Of a stretch of 64,000 bases of DNA, positions 50,747-59,567 are shown one piece after another. The stretch lies in NCBI RefSeq assembly GCF_013106755.1, contig NZ_WHPF01000003.1, positions 248,001-312,000 of the forward strand, read 5' to 3'. The notes under the pieces were generated by a model. The model saw only the letters and a list, made by a program, of their open reading frames with translations. It was not told where the DNA came from and made no database searches. Numbering within the stretch: position 1 is the stretch's first letter; each line of letters opens with the position of its first letter. The stretch comes from Limnovirga soli. Lineage in GTDB: Bacteria; Bacteroidota; Bacteroidia; Chitinophagales; Chitinophagaceae. Made by a program: the position numbers and the translations under genes.

Positions 50747-52405
50747 ATGTCAACACCCAACGAATCGCCAGTAGAGCGTATAAAAAAAGCCAGTGAAGGG
50801 TTAAGGGGTACTTTAGCTGAAAGTTTATTGGATGAACATACCGGTGCCATACGTGAAGATGACCAAACGCTTATCAAGTTTCACGGCATGTATATGCAAG
50901 ACGACAGGGACAGAAGAGAAGAACGTGCCGCAAAAAAGCTGGATCGTTTATATTCTTTTATGATAAGGCTGCGTTTGCCCGGCGGATATTTAAATGCACA
51001 GCAATGGGAAGCACTGCATAATATAACCAGCGAACATGCCACACATGTTATTAAAATTACTACAAGACAAACTGTACAGTTGCATGGTATTTTGCGCAGT
51101 CATATTAAACCTGTGCTAAGCGACTTTAATAAAGTGCATCTAGATTCAATTGCAGCTTGTGGCGATGTTAACCGCAATGTAACCTGTAGCGCTCATCCAA
51201 AATATTCTGCCGTACACGAGGAAGTATTTGGATATGCCGATAAAATAAGTACGCATTTATTGCCTAAAACAAAAGCCTATTATGAGGTTTGGCTGGATGA
51301 GGAAAAGCTGGCCGAGGTAAATGAGGAAGATCCATTATACGAGAATCGCTATTTGCCCAGAAAATTTAAAATTGCCATTGCCATACCACCTTATAACGAT
51401 GTGGATTTGTATACCAACGATATTGGTTTAACGGCCATAATTGAAAAAGAAAAACTTATTGGTTTTAATGTAGCTGCCGGCGGTGGCATGGGTACTACAC
51501 ATGGTAATCCTGATACTTATCCAAGATTGGCTACTGCATTTGGTTATGTGCCTAAAAAGGATATTTTAAAAGTGGTATATGAAATTGCCACTGTTCAAAG
51601 AGATAATGGTAACCGCAGCGACAGGAAATTATCGCGTCTAAAATATACTATTGATAAAATGGGTATTGATGTATTTAAGGCTGAGGTGGAGCGCCGTGCA
51701 GGTGTTGTATTTGCGCCGCTAAAGAAAGCCATTTTTACATATCGCCACGATGAGTATGGCTGGTTTCAAAACCATGAAGGATTGTGGTATTATACAGCTT
51801 TTGTAGAAAATGGCCGTTTGCTGGATGATGACAATGTGCAATATAAAACTGCTTTTCTTACCATTGCCAAATCGGGTAAAGCTGCATTTAGGTTTACCAC
51901 CAATCAAAATATAATTATTAGCGAAATTGCACCAGCTGATAAGGAGTTTGTAGCTGCTATTTTGGAACAGCATAATATCATTAAAGTTACAACCGAGGCA
52001 TCTCAGGTGAGAAAAAATGCAATGGCTTGTGTATCTTTTAATACTTGTCCGCTGGCATTGGCTGAAGCTCAACGTTATTTACCCGATTTAATAACAAAGA
52101 TTGAAACCGTATTGGCAAAGCACCAGTTGCAGGAAGAAGGTATTAATATACGTATGACGGGTTGCCCAAATGGTTGTGCAAGACCCTATATTTCTGAAAT
52201 TGGATTTATTGGTACTGCCTATGGGCGATATAATATGCATCTGGGTGCAGATGTTATTGGCACCAGACTAAACAAACTATATAAAGAAAACCTGAATGAA
52301 GTCGAGATATTGGATGAGCTGGATATTTTGTTTGGCAACTTTGTACAATTGCGTCATCAGAAAGAATCATTTGGCGATTTTGTGGTAAGGCAACAATATG
52401 TATAG
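50747..52405 (+). CDS. cysI: sulfite reductase hemoprotein component
   Basis: 552 residues. Reduces sulfite to sulfide with six electrons, using siroheme coupled to [4Fe-4S]. The cofactor Cys ligands are the CxxxxxC in ACVSFNTC and CxxxC in GCPNGC. Two ferredoxin-like repeats surround them: TRQTVQLHGIL and ACGDVNRNVTCSAHP in the first half, RFTTNQNIIISEI and RMTGCPNGCARPY in the second. Nitrite reductase is the alternative for this family; adjacency to cysJ and the siroheme genes supports sulfite. It overlaps the next gene by 8 nt. Confidence 0.93.
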   Translation: MSTPNESPVERIKKASEGLRGTLAESLLDEHTGAIREDDQTLIKFHGMYMQDDRDRREERAAKKLDRLYSFMIRLRLPGGYLNAQQWEALHNITSEHATHVIKITTRQTVQLHGILRSHIKPVLSDFNKVHLDSIAACGDVNRNVTCSAHPKYSAVHEEVFGYADKISTHLLPKTKAYYEVWLDEEKLAEVNEEDPLYENRYLPRKFKIAIAIPPYNDVDLYTNDIGLTAIIEKEKLIGFNVAAGGGMGTTHGNPDTYPRLATAFGYVPKKDILKVVYEIATVQRDNGNRSDRKLSRLKYTIDKMGIDVFKAEVERRAGVVFAPLKKAIFTYRHDEYGWFQNHEGLWYYTAFVENGRLLDDDNVQYKTAFLTIAKSGKAAFRFTTNQNIIISEIAPADKEFVAAILEQHNIIKVTTEASQVRKNAMACVSFNTCPLALAEAQRYLPDLITKIETVLAKHQLQEEGINIRMTGCPNGCARPYISEIGFIGTAYGRYNMHLGADVIGTRLNKLYKENLNEVEILDELDILFGNFVQLRHQKESFGDFVVRQQYV

Positions 52406-53054
52406 CAATATGGAAAATACCGGCTTACATACCAATACACAAATGCCTGCAGGCAATACCAATACATTGTTCCCTGTTTTTTTAAAACTGGAACAAATGA
52501 AGGTGTTGTTACTGGGGGCAGGTTATGTTGGTTTGGAAAAATTAACTGCCATTTTAAACAATGCGCCGGCTACAAAGGTGTTGGTGGTTGCCAAAGAGGT
52601 TTTCCCTGCATTTAGGGAGGCGGCAGCATCTTTTAATAATATTACTATTATTGAAGGGGCATACAATGCCGATTATCTGGATGATTGTGATATTATTATT
52701 TCGGCAGTAAATGATATTCCATTAAGCATCATCATCAGAAACGATGCCCGGAAAAAAGGCAAGCTGATTAATGTGGCCGATAAGCCCGACCTATGCGATT
52801 TTTATCTGGGCTCTATTGTTACAAAAGGTAATCTGCGGCTGGCTATTTCTACCAATGGTAAATCGCCCACAGTGGCTAAAAGATTAAAAGAAATATTCAA
52901 TGAGCTATTGCCCGATGAGCTGGATGAAGTATTGAATAATGTGCAGCAAATACGCAACCGCCTAAAAGGCGATTTTCAGCATAAAGTGCATCAGCTAAAT
53001 GAGCTTACCAAAATAATGATAAGTGATGGGGAAAATAATACCCCCGTTCAATAG
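52398..53054 (+). CDS. precorrin-2 dehydrogenase / sirohydrochlorin ferrochelatase
   Basis: 218 residues, matching the Met8p/SirC part of CysG. NAD-binding motif KVLLLGAGYVGLEKLTAIL (about 34-52), then NVADKPDLCDFYLGSIVTKGNLRLAISTNGKSP (about 122-155), the dimerisation/active-site block. It oxidises precorrin-2 and probably inserts iron to give siroheme for CysI. It starts inside the cysI end; a second ATG at 52410 is possible. A CysG equivalent split into cobA and this gene. Confidence 0.9.
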   Translation: MYSNMENTGLHTNTQMPAGNTNTLFPVFLKLEQMKVLLLGAGYVGLEKLTAILNNAPATKVLVVAKEVFPAFREAAASFNNITIIEGAYNADYLDDCDIIISAVNDIPLSIIIRNDARKKGKLINVADKPDLCDFYLGSIVTKGNLRLAISTNGKSPTVAKRLKEIFNELLPDELDEVLNNVQQIRNRLKGDFQHKVHQLNELTKIMISDGENNTPVQ

Positions 53055-53147
53055 CAATAGCAATAGCTGAATTATAAAATATATATACCCCTTTTTTCAA
53101 CCTTATATTCTCCTTATAAATTTGATTTTTAATAGCTTACATCAATC

Positions 53148-53183
53148 GTTTGGTTAAATTGCTGTATCATCAATTAACCAAAC
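53148..53183. promoter_or_regulatory. inverted repeat before the DUF5009 gene
   Basis: GTTTGGTTAA (53148-53157) and TTAACCAAAC (53174-53183) are perfect 10-bp inverted repeats, 16 nt apart, ending 7 nt before the ATG. Could be an operator or an RNA hairpin close to the start codon. Confidence 0.5.
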
Positions 53184-53190
53184 AACGATT

Positions 53191-54303
53191 ATGTTTCAAC
53201 CAAGCACTGCACCGCAGCGGCTCTATTCATTAGATGCGCTTCGCGGTTTTGACATGTTTTGGATCATGGGCGCCGAAGAAATTGTACACGCCATGTCTAA
53301 AGCAACCGGCTCATCTTTCTGGCAAGGTTTTTCCGAAGAACTTACCCACCCGGCCTGGAATGGTTTTCATTTTTATGATCTTATTTTTCCCATGTTTCTA
53401 TTTATGGCAGGCGTAGCCACCCCTTATTCTGTTGGCCGCGAGCTGGAAAAAGGTGCAAGCCGCACAGCACTTTTGTTTAGGGTAATTAAGCGTGGGCTTA
53501 TTTTAGTATTACTTGGCCTTATTGCAAACAACGGACTTAACATACAGCCTATTGCAGAAATAAGATTTGGCAGTGTTTTAGGCCGTATAGGTTTAGCATA
53601 TATGTTTGCCAATATTATTTATTTGTACACCAAAGAACGTGGGCAAATAATTTGGTTTTGGGCACTTATCATTGGCTATTGGCTCTTGCTAAAATTTACT
53701 TCCGCACCAGGTTTTGCCCCCGGCGATCTTACCATGGAAGGCAATTTTGCTTCTTATATAGACAGGCTGGTATTGCCCGGTAAATTATACCTGGGTATTC
53801 ACGATCCCGAAGGTTTAGCATCTACCATACCTGCTATCAGTACTGGTTTATTGGGTATTTTAACCGGCAACTATTTAAAGCATGGTACCCATACCCAAAC
53901 AGCAAAGGCTTTACGCATGTTTATTGTTGGTGTTTTTTTTGTGGGCATGGCACATGTGTGGGATCTCGATTTTCCTATCAACAAAAACTTATGGTCCAGC
54001 TCCTTTGTGTTAAATGTGGGTGGCTATAGCCTTATTTTATTATCGTTGTTTTTTTATGTAATTGATGTGTTGGGCTATAAAAAATGGGCTTTCTTTTTTA
54101 GAATAATAGGTATGAACTCCATTCTCATCTACATGTCGGGGCATTTTATAGAATGGGAATATACTACCAATAGTACATTTGGCTGGCTGGGACAGCTTAT
54201 TGGTAATCCCTATAATATTGTAATTATGTCCATATGCTATGTATTTGTAAAATGGCTGTTTTTGTATTTTATGTACAGGCAAAAGATTTTTTTAAAGGTG
54301 TAA
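53191..54303 (+). CDS. DUF5009 / HGSNAT-like multi-pass membrane acyltransferase
   Basis: 370 residues with about ten transmembrane helices. The N-terminal RLYSLDALRGFDMFWIMG motif (about 9-26), followed by WNGFHFYDLIFPMFLFMAGVATPYS, is the heparan-alpha-glucosaminide N-acetyltransferase-like signature seen in NagX/DUF5009 proteins. Members are thought to acetylate sugars across the membrane. Its partner sugar genes are not nearby. An inverted repeat sits at the start, suggesting regulation. Confidence 0.88.
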   Translation: MFQPSTAPQRLYSLDALRGFDMFWIMGAEEIVHAMSKATGSSFWQGFSEELTHPAWNGFHFYDLIFPMFLFMAGVATPYSVGRELEKGASRTALLFRVIKRGLILVLLGLIANNGLNIQPIAEIRFGSVLGRIGLAYMFANIIYLYTKERGQIIWFWALIIGYWLLLKFTSAPGFAPGDLTMEGNFASYIDRLVLPGKLYLGIHDPEGLASTIPAISTGLLGILTGNYLKHGTHTQTAKALRMFIVGVFFVGMAHVWDLDFPINKNLWSSSFVLNVGGYSLILLSLFFYVIDVLGYKKWAFFFRIIGMNSILIYMSGHFIEWEYTTNSTFGWLGQLIGNPYNIVIMSICYVFVKWLFLYFMYRQKIFLKV

Positions 54304-54344
54304 AAGCTTTCTGTTGCCGGCTAAAGGGTATAATGGCAACGCCT

Positions 54345-54364
54345 GTTGTGTCACTCACTTGTAC
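54345..54364 (-). repeat. dispersed repeat, copy 24, variant core
   Basis: GTTGTGTCACTCACTTGTAC, the GTGACAC variant on the minus strand, 41 nt after the DUF5009 gene stop. GTTGCC and GGCAAC in its outer flank pair perfectly. Confidence 0.85.
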
Positions 54365-54420
54365 GGTATATCATTATTCGGCAATACGGTAAAAATAATA
54401 GCGTTAGGGATTGTAGCGTA

Positions 54421-54468
54421 AAGCCCGCAGCGAACGCAGTAAGCGAGGACTTGCAGCGCAAAGCCCGG
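54421..54468. repeat. 48-bp repeat family 2, copy 1
   Basis: Starts AAGCCCGCAGCGAAC and ends AAAGCCCGG, with AGCGAGGACTTGCAGCG inside. It shares 41 of 48 positions with 59520-59567. It lies between a dispersed repeat and the accD promoter in a 375-nt gap; nothing else is visible there. Confidence 0.8.
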
Positions 54469-54630
54469 CCCCTAAGGGCAACGCCATAATACTGTTTTAC
54501 CGGGAAATTGAACAGATCAATGCAAAGTTTACATGCATTTTGCAATACTAATTTTAAACTAAAATTACTTATATATAGTTGAAAATAAGTGAGTTGCAAT
54601 TATTTGACTGCAGAACATGGCTTAAAAAAA

Positions 54631-54659
54631 TTGCTTATTCACCAAACTCCTTATTTTTG
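54631..54659 (+). promoter_or_regulatory. accD promoter
   Basis: TTG at 54631-54633 and TATTTTTG at 54652-54659 (exact TAnnTTTG), spaced 18 nt, 19 nt before the accD ATG. Confidence 0.6.
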
Positions 54660-54678
54660 CTATCCTCAATTTCGCATT

Positions 54679-55602
54679 ATGAGTATAAAAAAGGAAGAAG
54701 ATATTGATAATAGTCTTTCGGGTGAAAATATACCAGAACATGCTACAGAACATAAAGGAAAATGGTATAAACGCTTAAGAAAAGGCATTACCACCTCTAC
54801 TGCCGATAAAAAAGAAACACCGGAAGGTTTATGGAACAAATGCCCCGAGTGTAACTACATATGCACCACTGCAGAACTGAAAGAACACTTATATGTATGC
54901 CCTAAATGTAATTATCACCACCGTATTGGCAGTGAAGATTACTACGACATATTATTTGATAATCAGGAATATATAGTGCTGTTTGATAATATCCGGTCTA
55001 AAGATTTTCTTGGCTTTACCGATTTAAAGCCTTACCAAAAAAGGTTAGACGAGATACACGCCAAAACTGATTTGAAAGATAGTATGCGGGTAGCCGTTGG
55101 TAAACTTAACGGACAGGAAATGGTTATTGCCTGTATGGATTTTGAATTTATTGGCGGCTCATTAGGAAGTGTAATGGGCGAGAAATTTAGCCGGGCGGTA
55201 GATTATTGCATTGAGTATCATTTACCTTATATGGTAATTAGTAAAAGTGGTGGTGCCAGGATGATGGAAAGCGCATTTAGTTTAATGCAGTTAGCCAAAA
55301 CAAGTGGTAAGCTGGCACAACTAAGCGATGCGCAGTTGCCATTTATTTCTTTATTAACCGACCCAACTTTTGGTGGTATTTCTGCCAGCTTTGGTATGCT
55401 GGGCGATTTAAATATTGCCGAACCCGGCGCCCTAATTGGTTTTGCGGGCCCACGTGTTATTAAAGAAACCATTAAGAAAGATTTGCCTCCCGGTTTTCAA
55501 CGCAGTGAGTTTTTGCTGGATCATGGTTTTCTGGATTTTATTGTAGACAGAAGCAAGCTCAAAGACAGGCTGGCGCAATTGATTGTGCTTTTTAGAAATT
55601 AA
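54679..55602 (+). CDS. accD: acetyl-CoA carboxylase carboxyltransferase subunit beta
   Basis: 307 residues. Transfers carboxyl from biotin to acetyl-CoA in fatty acid synthesis, with AccA. The zinc ribbon has Cys55, Cys58, Cys74 and Cys77 (CPECNY, CPKCNY); the crotonase-fold part includes YMVISKSGGARMMESAFSLMQLAKTS and TDPTFGGISASFGMLGDLNIAEPGALIGFAGPRVI. The frame is open upstream to 54589, but ATG 54679 follows the promoter and starts MSIKKEED. A terminator follows directly. Confidence 0.96.
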   Translation: MSIKKEEDIDNSLSGENIPEHATEHKGKWYKRLRKGITTSTADKKETPEGLWNKCPECNYICTTAELKEHLYVCPKCNYHHRIGSEDYYDILFDNQEYIVLFDNIRSKDFLGFTDLKPYQKRLDEIHAKTDLKDSMRVAVGKLNGQEMVIACMDFEFIGGSLGSVMGEKFSRAVDYCIEYHLPYMVISKSGGARMMESAFSLMQLAKTSGKLAQLSDAQLPFISLLTDPTFGGISASFGMLGDLNIAEPGALIGFAGPRVIKETIKKDLPPGFQRSEFLLDHGFLDFIVDRSKLKDRLAQLIVLFRN

Positions 55603-55618
55603 TTCATTCATTATAAGG

Positions 55619-55626
55619 TAATTTTG
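55619..55626 (+). promoter_or_regulatory. -7 box of the smpB promoter, overlapping the accD terminator
   Basis: TAATTTTG is an exact TAnnTTTG match whose last base begins the terminator stem. RNA would start around 55633 and give a 5' leader of only about 24 nt. No clear -33 box. Confidence 0.45.
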
Positions 55627-55656
55627 TCCCGTTCTGTTATAGACGGGACTTTTTTT
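55626..55656 (+). terminator. intrinsic terminator of accD abutting the smpB start
   Basis: Stem GTCCCG/CGGGAC (55626-55631 and 55644-55649), extended by one T-A and one G-T pair, followed by seven T that run straight into the smpB ATG at 55657. Confidence 0.85.
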
Positions 55657-56100
55657 ATGGCAGCAAAAGAAATGAATAACAGGCAGGCGTACTTTAATTA
55701 CCAGATAGAAGATAAATATGTGGCAGGCATTGTATTGCTGGGTACTGAGGTAAAATCTATACGTGATGGTAAGGTAAGTTTTAATGATGCCTTTTGTATG
55801 TTCGATCATGGCGAACTTTGGGTAAGGGGCTTATATATTGCCGAATATTCTCATGGTACAGTAAACAACCATATAGCTGTACACGACAGAAAACTACTGC
55901 TTACCAAAAGGGAACTAAAAAAACTGGAAACCAAAATAAAAGAAAAGGGTTTCACCATTGTGCCATTAAAGGTTTTTATGAACGAAAAAAACCTGGTTAA
56001 AGTGGAAATTGGTCTGGGCCGCGGTAAAAAAGAACATGATAAAAGAGATACTATCCGCAAGAGAGATGTGGAAAGGGAAATAAAAAGATATCTGCCTTAA
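55657..56100 (+). CDS. smpB: SsrA-binding protein
   Basis: 147 residues. Binds tmRNA and brings it to stalled ribosomes in trans-translation. Motifs: NNRQAYFNYQIEDKYVAGIVLLGTEVKSIRDGKVSFNDAF near the N-terminus, KTF-like loop replaced by the family's LTKRELKKLETKIKEKG, and GLGRGKKEHDKRDTIRKRD in the basic tail. ATG 55657 is chosen over TTG 55624, which lies inside the terminator. Confidence 0.95.
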   Translation: MAAKEMNNRQAYFNYQIEDKYVAGIVLLGTEVKSIRDGKVSFNDAFCMFDHGELWVRGLYIAEYSHGTVNNHIAVHDRKLLLTKRELKKLETKIKEKGFTIVPLKVFMNEKNLVKVEIGLGRGKKEHDKRDTIRKRDVEREIKRYLP

Positions 56101-56126
56101 AACTAAAATATTTTAAAGCCAGGGTT

Positions 56127-57233
56127 ATGATGTACAGGGCAATTGGATTAATGAGTGGCTCCTCTTTAGACGGGTTAGACATAGTGTATACAGAGCTGGA
56201 TAACAGTGCCGGTAAATGGTCTTATCAAATCATATGTACTGATTGTATTGCCTATAACGATTATTGGTACAACAATTTAAAAAATGCACTTCATTTAAGT
56301 GTACAGGAGTACAGTGTATTGCATACTGCCTATGGCCATTGGATTGGGGAACAGGCGAATAATTTTATTGATACCAATAACCTGCACCATAAAGTACAAA
56401 TAATTGCCAGTCATGGCCACACTGTTTTTCACGCACCAGATAACAATACTACGCTGCAAATAGGAGATGGTGCTGCCATTGCTGCCGTTACCGGTATAAA
56501 TACCGTTAGCGATTTAAGGGCTATGGATCTGGCATTGGGTGGTCAGGGCGCCCCCATAGTGCCATTAGGCGAGAAAATGTTATTCGCCGATTATGGTTTT
56601 TGTTTAAACCTTGGCGGCATTGCCAATATATCCTGCAACACAGGTCAAAGCTATATAGCTTTTGATGTTTGTGCCGCCAACAGGGTTTTAAATATGCTGG
56701 CTGCAGAATTAGGTAAACCATTTGACGAAGGCGGAGCCCTTGCAAAATCAGGGGTTATAGACACTGTCTTGCTTACACAACTCAATAATCTGGATTATTA
56801 TAAGCAACCTTTTCCAAAGTCACTGGACAATAGTTTTGGCACCGATACCGTATTTGCGCTAATAACAAAACAGCAACCAGAAACAAGAGATGCCTTAAGA
56901 ACCTATACTGAGCATATTGTACAACAATTGATATATGCAATTAACCAGTTATTACCCCAGGCAGATAAAACCAATAACAGGCACCAACAATTATTGGTAA
57001 CCGGTGGAGGGGCGTTCAATACATTTTTAATTGATCGTTTGCGTGAGTCATTGGGTGTTTTTGGCATTCAGCTGGTAGTGCCAGAAACCGCTGTAGTAGC
57101 CAATAAAGAGGCCTTGATTATGGCTTTGTTGGGTGTAATGCGCTGGAGGGAAGAAAACACAGTGCTGCACTCCGTTACAGGCGCCAGCCGTAGCAGTATT
57201 GGCGGCGCAGTATGGATAGGGCAGGAGGCATAA
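56127..57233 (+). CDS. anmK: anhydro-N-acetylmuramic acid kinase
   Basis: 368 residues. ASKHA-fold kinase that opens 1,6-anhydroMurNAc and phosphorylates it to MurNAc-6-phosphate in murein recycling. Signatures: GLMSGSSLDGLDIVYTEL (ATP loop 1), ASHGHTVFHAP, TVSDLRAMDLALGGQGAPIVPLGEKML and the late VTGGGAFNTFLIDRL. Pathway partner with the dipeptide epimerase seen at 18947. It follows smpB by 26 nt. Confidence 0.95.
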   Translation: MMYRAIGLMSGSSLDGLDIVYTELDNSAGKWSYQIICTDCIAYNDYWYNNLKNALHLSVQEYSVLHTAYGHWIGEQANNFIDTNNLHHKVQIIASHGHTVFHAPDNNTTLQIGDGAAIAAVTGINTVSDLRAMDLALGGQGAPIVPLGEKMLFADYGFCLNLGGIANISCNTGQSYIAFDVCAANRVLNMLAAELGKPFDEGGALAKSGVIDTVLLTQLNNLDYYKQPFPKSLDNSFGTDTVFALITKQQPETRDALRTYTEHIVQQLIYAINQLLPQADKTNNRHQQLLVTGGGAFNTFLIDRLRESLGVFGIQLVVPETAVVANKEALIMALLGVMRWREENTVLHSVTGASRSSIGGAVWIGQEA

Positions 57234-57282
57234 CCGGTAATATTTACCGCATAAAAAACGTTTATCATCTAATACTGTTTTT

Positions 57283-57704
57283 ATGAAATACGGTTTTCTA
57301 ATTTTAATTACACTACTGCTTTTTGCCTGCGGCAACGGCAATGCAGCAAAAGATAATGGCTACCAAACCAGCAAAGAAACCATTGCAGAAAAAGAACAAA
57401 AAAAGCCACTGCAATTTTTATCCGTTTCGGGGGATAAAAAAAGAACCTTATTGGCCAAACTGTTATAAGGGGCAATATTCACAACCATGCGGTAGTAATG
57501 GCTTATAAGGATGTGCGCATAAAAATGCTTTGTTATAAACAAGGGACCTTAACCGAAGAACATGAGGATATTATTGATGATGCCATACAACCCAATACCA
57601 GCAAGGCTTTTAAAACAAAATATCGCTTGCCAAAAGGTACAGATAGCGTCTCGCTTTCTATAATGCAGGCAACCGCAATTACAGCCAGTACAAAAGATAA
57701 ATAA
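57283..57704 (+). pseudogene. lipoprotein gene broken by a frameshift in an A7 run
   Basis: The first ORF (57283-57468) encodes a lipoprotein signal (LLLFACGNG) and linker ending QFLSVSGDKK, then goes out of frame. Another frame is open from 57438 to the stop at 57704 and reads KKNLIGQTVIRG, NIHNHAVVMAYKDVRIKMLCYKQG, which continues the domain sensibly. The switch falls in seven A (57436-57442); eight A would restore one lipoprotein of about 140 residues. It may be a real mutation, a slippage-prone site or a sequencing error. Confidence 0.7.
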
Positions 57705-57743
57705 TTTTTTGTAGCCAGCCAGCACAACTTTAATGCAGCTTTA

Positions 57744-57763
57744 CTTGCGTCGCACACTTGTAC
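57744..57763 (-). repeat. dispersed repeat, copy 25
   Basis: CTTGCGTCGCACACTTGTAC, exact, 39 nt after the frameshifted lipoprotein gene and 35 nt from the end of the adenine deaminase gene. GTAGCC and GCAGC flanks as usual. Confidence 0.9.
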
Positions 57764-57798
57764 CGAAGTAATGCTATGCAGCAAATAGCAATAATCAA

Positions 57799-59430
57799 TT
57801 ATACAAAGCTAAAACTGTCTCCATCAAACAGGCCTTTATCGCTTAATTTTAAATGGGGTATCACCAATAAAGCCATAAAACTGAGTGTCATAAATGGTGC
57901 AGATAAGGTAGACCCCAGCGATTTGGCCATGCCATCTATTGCTGTGTAAGCCGCAGCAACTTTGTATCCGTCTTCCAGGCTCATTAAACCTGCTACAGGT
58001 AGCGGCAATACCTGTTCGTTGTGTTTACTTACGCAACTTACACCGCCGGCTGCAGCAATTACAAGGTTAATGGCTTTAGCCAGACTTTCATCATCTGCAC
58101 CTACCGCAATAATATTATGGCTATCGTGAGCTACAGTTGATGCAATGGCACCATGCCTAAATCCAAAGTTTTTAATAAAAGCTTTTGCCACAGGTGCCGC
58201 ATGATAGCGGTTTATAACAACCACCTTCAATACATCCGCTTTTGTATTGCTAATAATGGCTCCATTTTCTACCAGTGGTGGGAGTAATAGTTTATTGGTA
58301 ATCAGCTGGCCATCAAGCGCTTCTATAACGGGTATTTGTGATTTGCCATTGTAGGCAACAATAAGATCCTTTGCCAAAACCGGCTCACAGGTAAACTGGT
58401 TTATTGGCATTTCAGCAACAGATACAATATGGCTGCTTCCATCGCTTGCAACCAGTTGGCCATTGATATAGGTGTTAAGCACCTTAAAATCCTGCAGGTT
58501 ATTTACCAGAATAAAATCTGCTGCATCTCCTGTTCTTAATAAACCTACATCCAGTTTATAATGTAAAACCGGGTTGATGCAAGCAGCCTGTAAAACTTTA
58601 AAAATATCAACCCCTTTGGCAATCGCCCTGGCGCAAAGCTGATTTATATGGCCTGCTTCAAGACTATCAGGGTGTTTATCATCGCTGCAAAACATCATGT
58701 TTGCGTAATGTTCTTGCAATAGCGGAATAAGCGCTTCAAAATTTTTGGCGGCACTGCCTTCGCGTATTAAAATCTTCATGCCGTATTGCAGTTTATCCAG
58801 TGCTTCCTCGCTGGTAAAGCATTCATGATCTGTAGACATTCCGGCTTCAATATATTGTTTGGCCTGTTCCCCACGTAAGCCGGGGGCATGACCATCCACC
58901 GGTTTATTAACCGCTTTGGCAGCGGCTATTTTGCGCATTACTTCCTCATCTTTAAATAGCACTCCGGGAAAATTCATCATTTCACTCAGGTATTTTATAT
59001 CGGGGCTTTGCAGCAGTGCTTCTATATCCTGACTATTTAATGCAGCGCCTGCGGTTTCAAATATGGTGGCAGGCACACAACTGGGTGCCCCAAAATTGAA
59101 TTTAAAAGGCACTTTTTTGCCATTTTCAATCATAAACCTCACGCCTTCGATGCCGCATACATTGGCAATTTCATGCGGATCGCTTACAGTTGCAACAGTG
59201 CCATGTGGTGTAGCCAACCGGGCAAATTCGCTGGGTATAATCATGCTGCTTTCTATATGAACATGGCTATCAGTAAAGCCGGGTATTATAAAGGGTAAAC
59301 CGTCTGTTGGTGTTGAATGTATGCTGGTAATTTGTTCTATCATACCGTTGTGTATGGTAATGGCTGCAGTGTAAATGGTTTTGCTCCATACATCTGCCAG
59401 ATTGCCTTTTACTACAAAACTGTTTAACAT
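57799..59430 (-). CDS. ade: adenine deaminase
   Basis: 543 residues of the amidohydrolase superfamily. Converts adenine to hypoxanthine. Metal-binding FTDSHVHIESSM (HxH) near residue 55, then VSDPHEIANVCGIEGV, the DGHAPGL segment, and FCSDDKHP. The C-terminal half has the adenine deaminase specific domain with FRHGAIASTVAHDSHNIIAVGADD. ATG 59430 gives a better N-terminus than 59463. It and guanine deaminase suggest purine salvage. Confidence 0.94.
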   Translation of the reverse strand: MLNSFVVKGNLADVWSKTIYTAAITIHNGMIEQITSIHSTPTDGLPFIIPGFTDSHVHIESSMIIPSEFARLATPHGTVATVSDPHEIANVCGIEGVRFMIENGKKVPFKFNFGAPSCVPATIFETAGAALNSQDIEALLQSPDIKYLSEMMNFPGVLFKDEEVMRKIAAAKAVNKPVDGHAPGLRGEQAKQYIEAGMSTDHECFTSEEALDKLQYGMKILIREGSAAKNFEALIPLLQEHYANMMFCSDDKHPDSLEAGHINQLCARAIAKGVDIFKVLQAACINPVLHYKLDVGLLRTGDAADFILVNNLQDFKVLNTYINGQLVASDGSSHIVSVAEMPINQFTCEPVLAKDLIVAYNGKSQIPVIEALDGQLITNKLLLPPLVENGAIISNTKADVLKVVVINRYHAAPVAKAFIKNFGFRHGAIASTVAHDSHNIIAVGADDESLAKAINLVIAAAGGVSCVSKHNEQVLPLPVAGLMSLEDGYKVAAAYTAIDGMAKSLGSTLSAPFMTLSFMALLVIPHLKLSDKGLFDGDSFSFV

Positions 59431-59519
59431 GTGCACTAAATTTTTTGTGAAGATAAACATCAACTACTGTTTAGCTGCATAGATAATCTGTAGCCGAATG
59501 GCTGCGGGGGTGAAGTGGA

Positions 59520-59567
59520 AAGCCCGCAGCGAACAAAGTGAGCGAGGACTTGCAACGTAACACCCGG
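59520..59567. repeat. 48-bp repeat family 2, copy 2
   Basis: Second copy of the repeat at 54421-54468, same orientation, 41 of 48 positions identical. It lies between the divergent ade and DUF1080 genes. No copies of the 20-bp repeat lie here. Confidence 0.8.

Noticed and set aside
57436-57442. Programmed -1 frameshift in the lipoprotein gene
   Set aside because: In the upstream frame the heptamer is T AAA AAA, which does not fit X XXY YYZ, and I see no stimulating stem; a plain indel is simpler.
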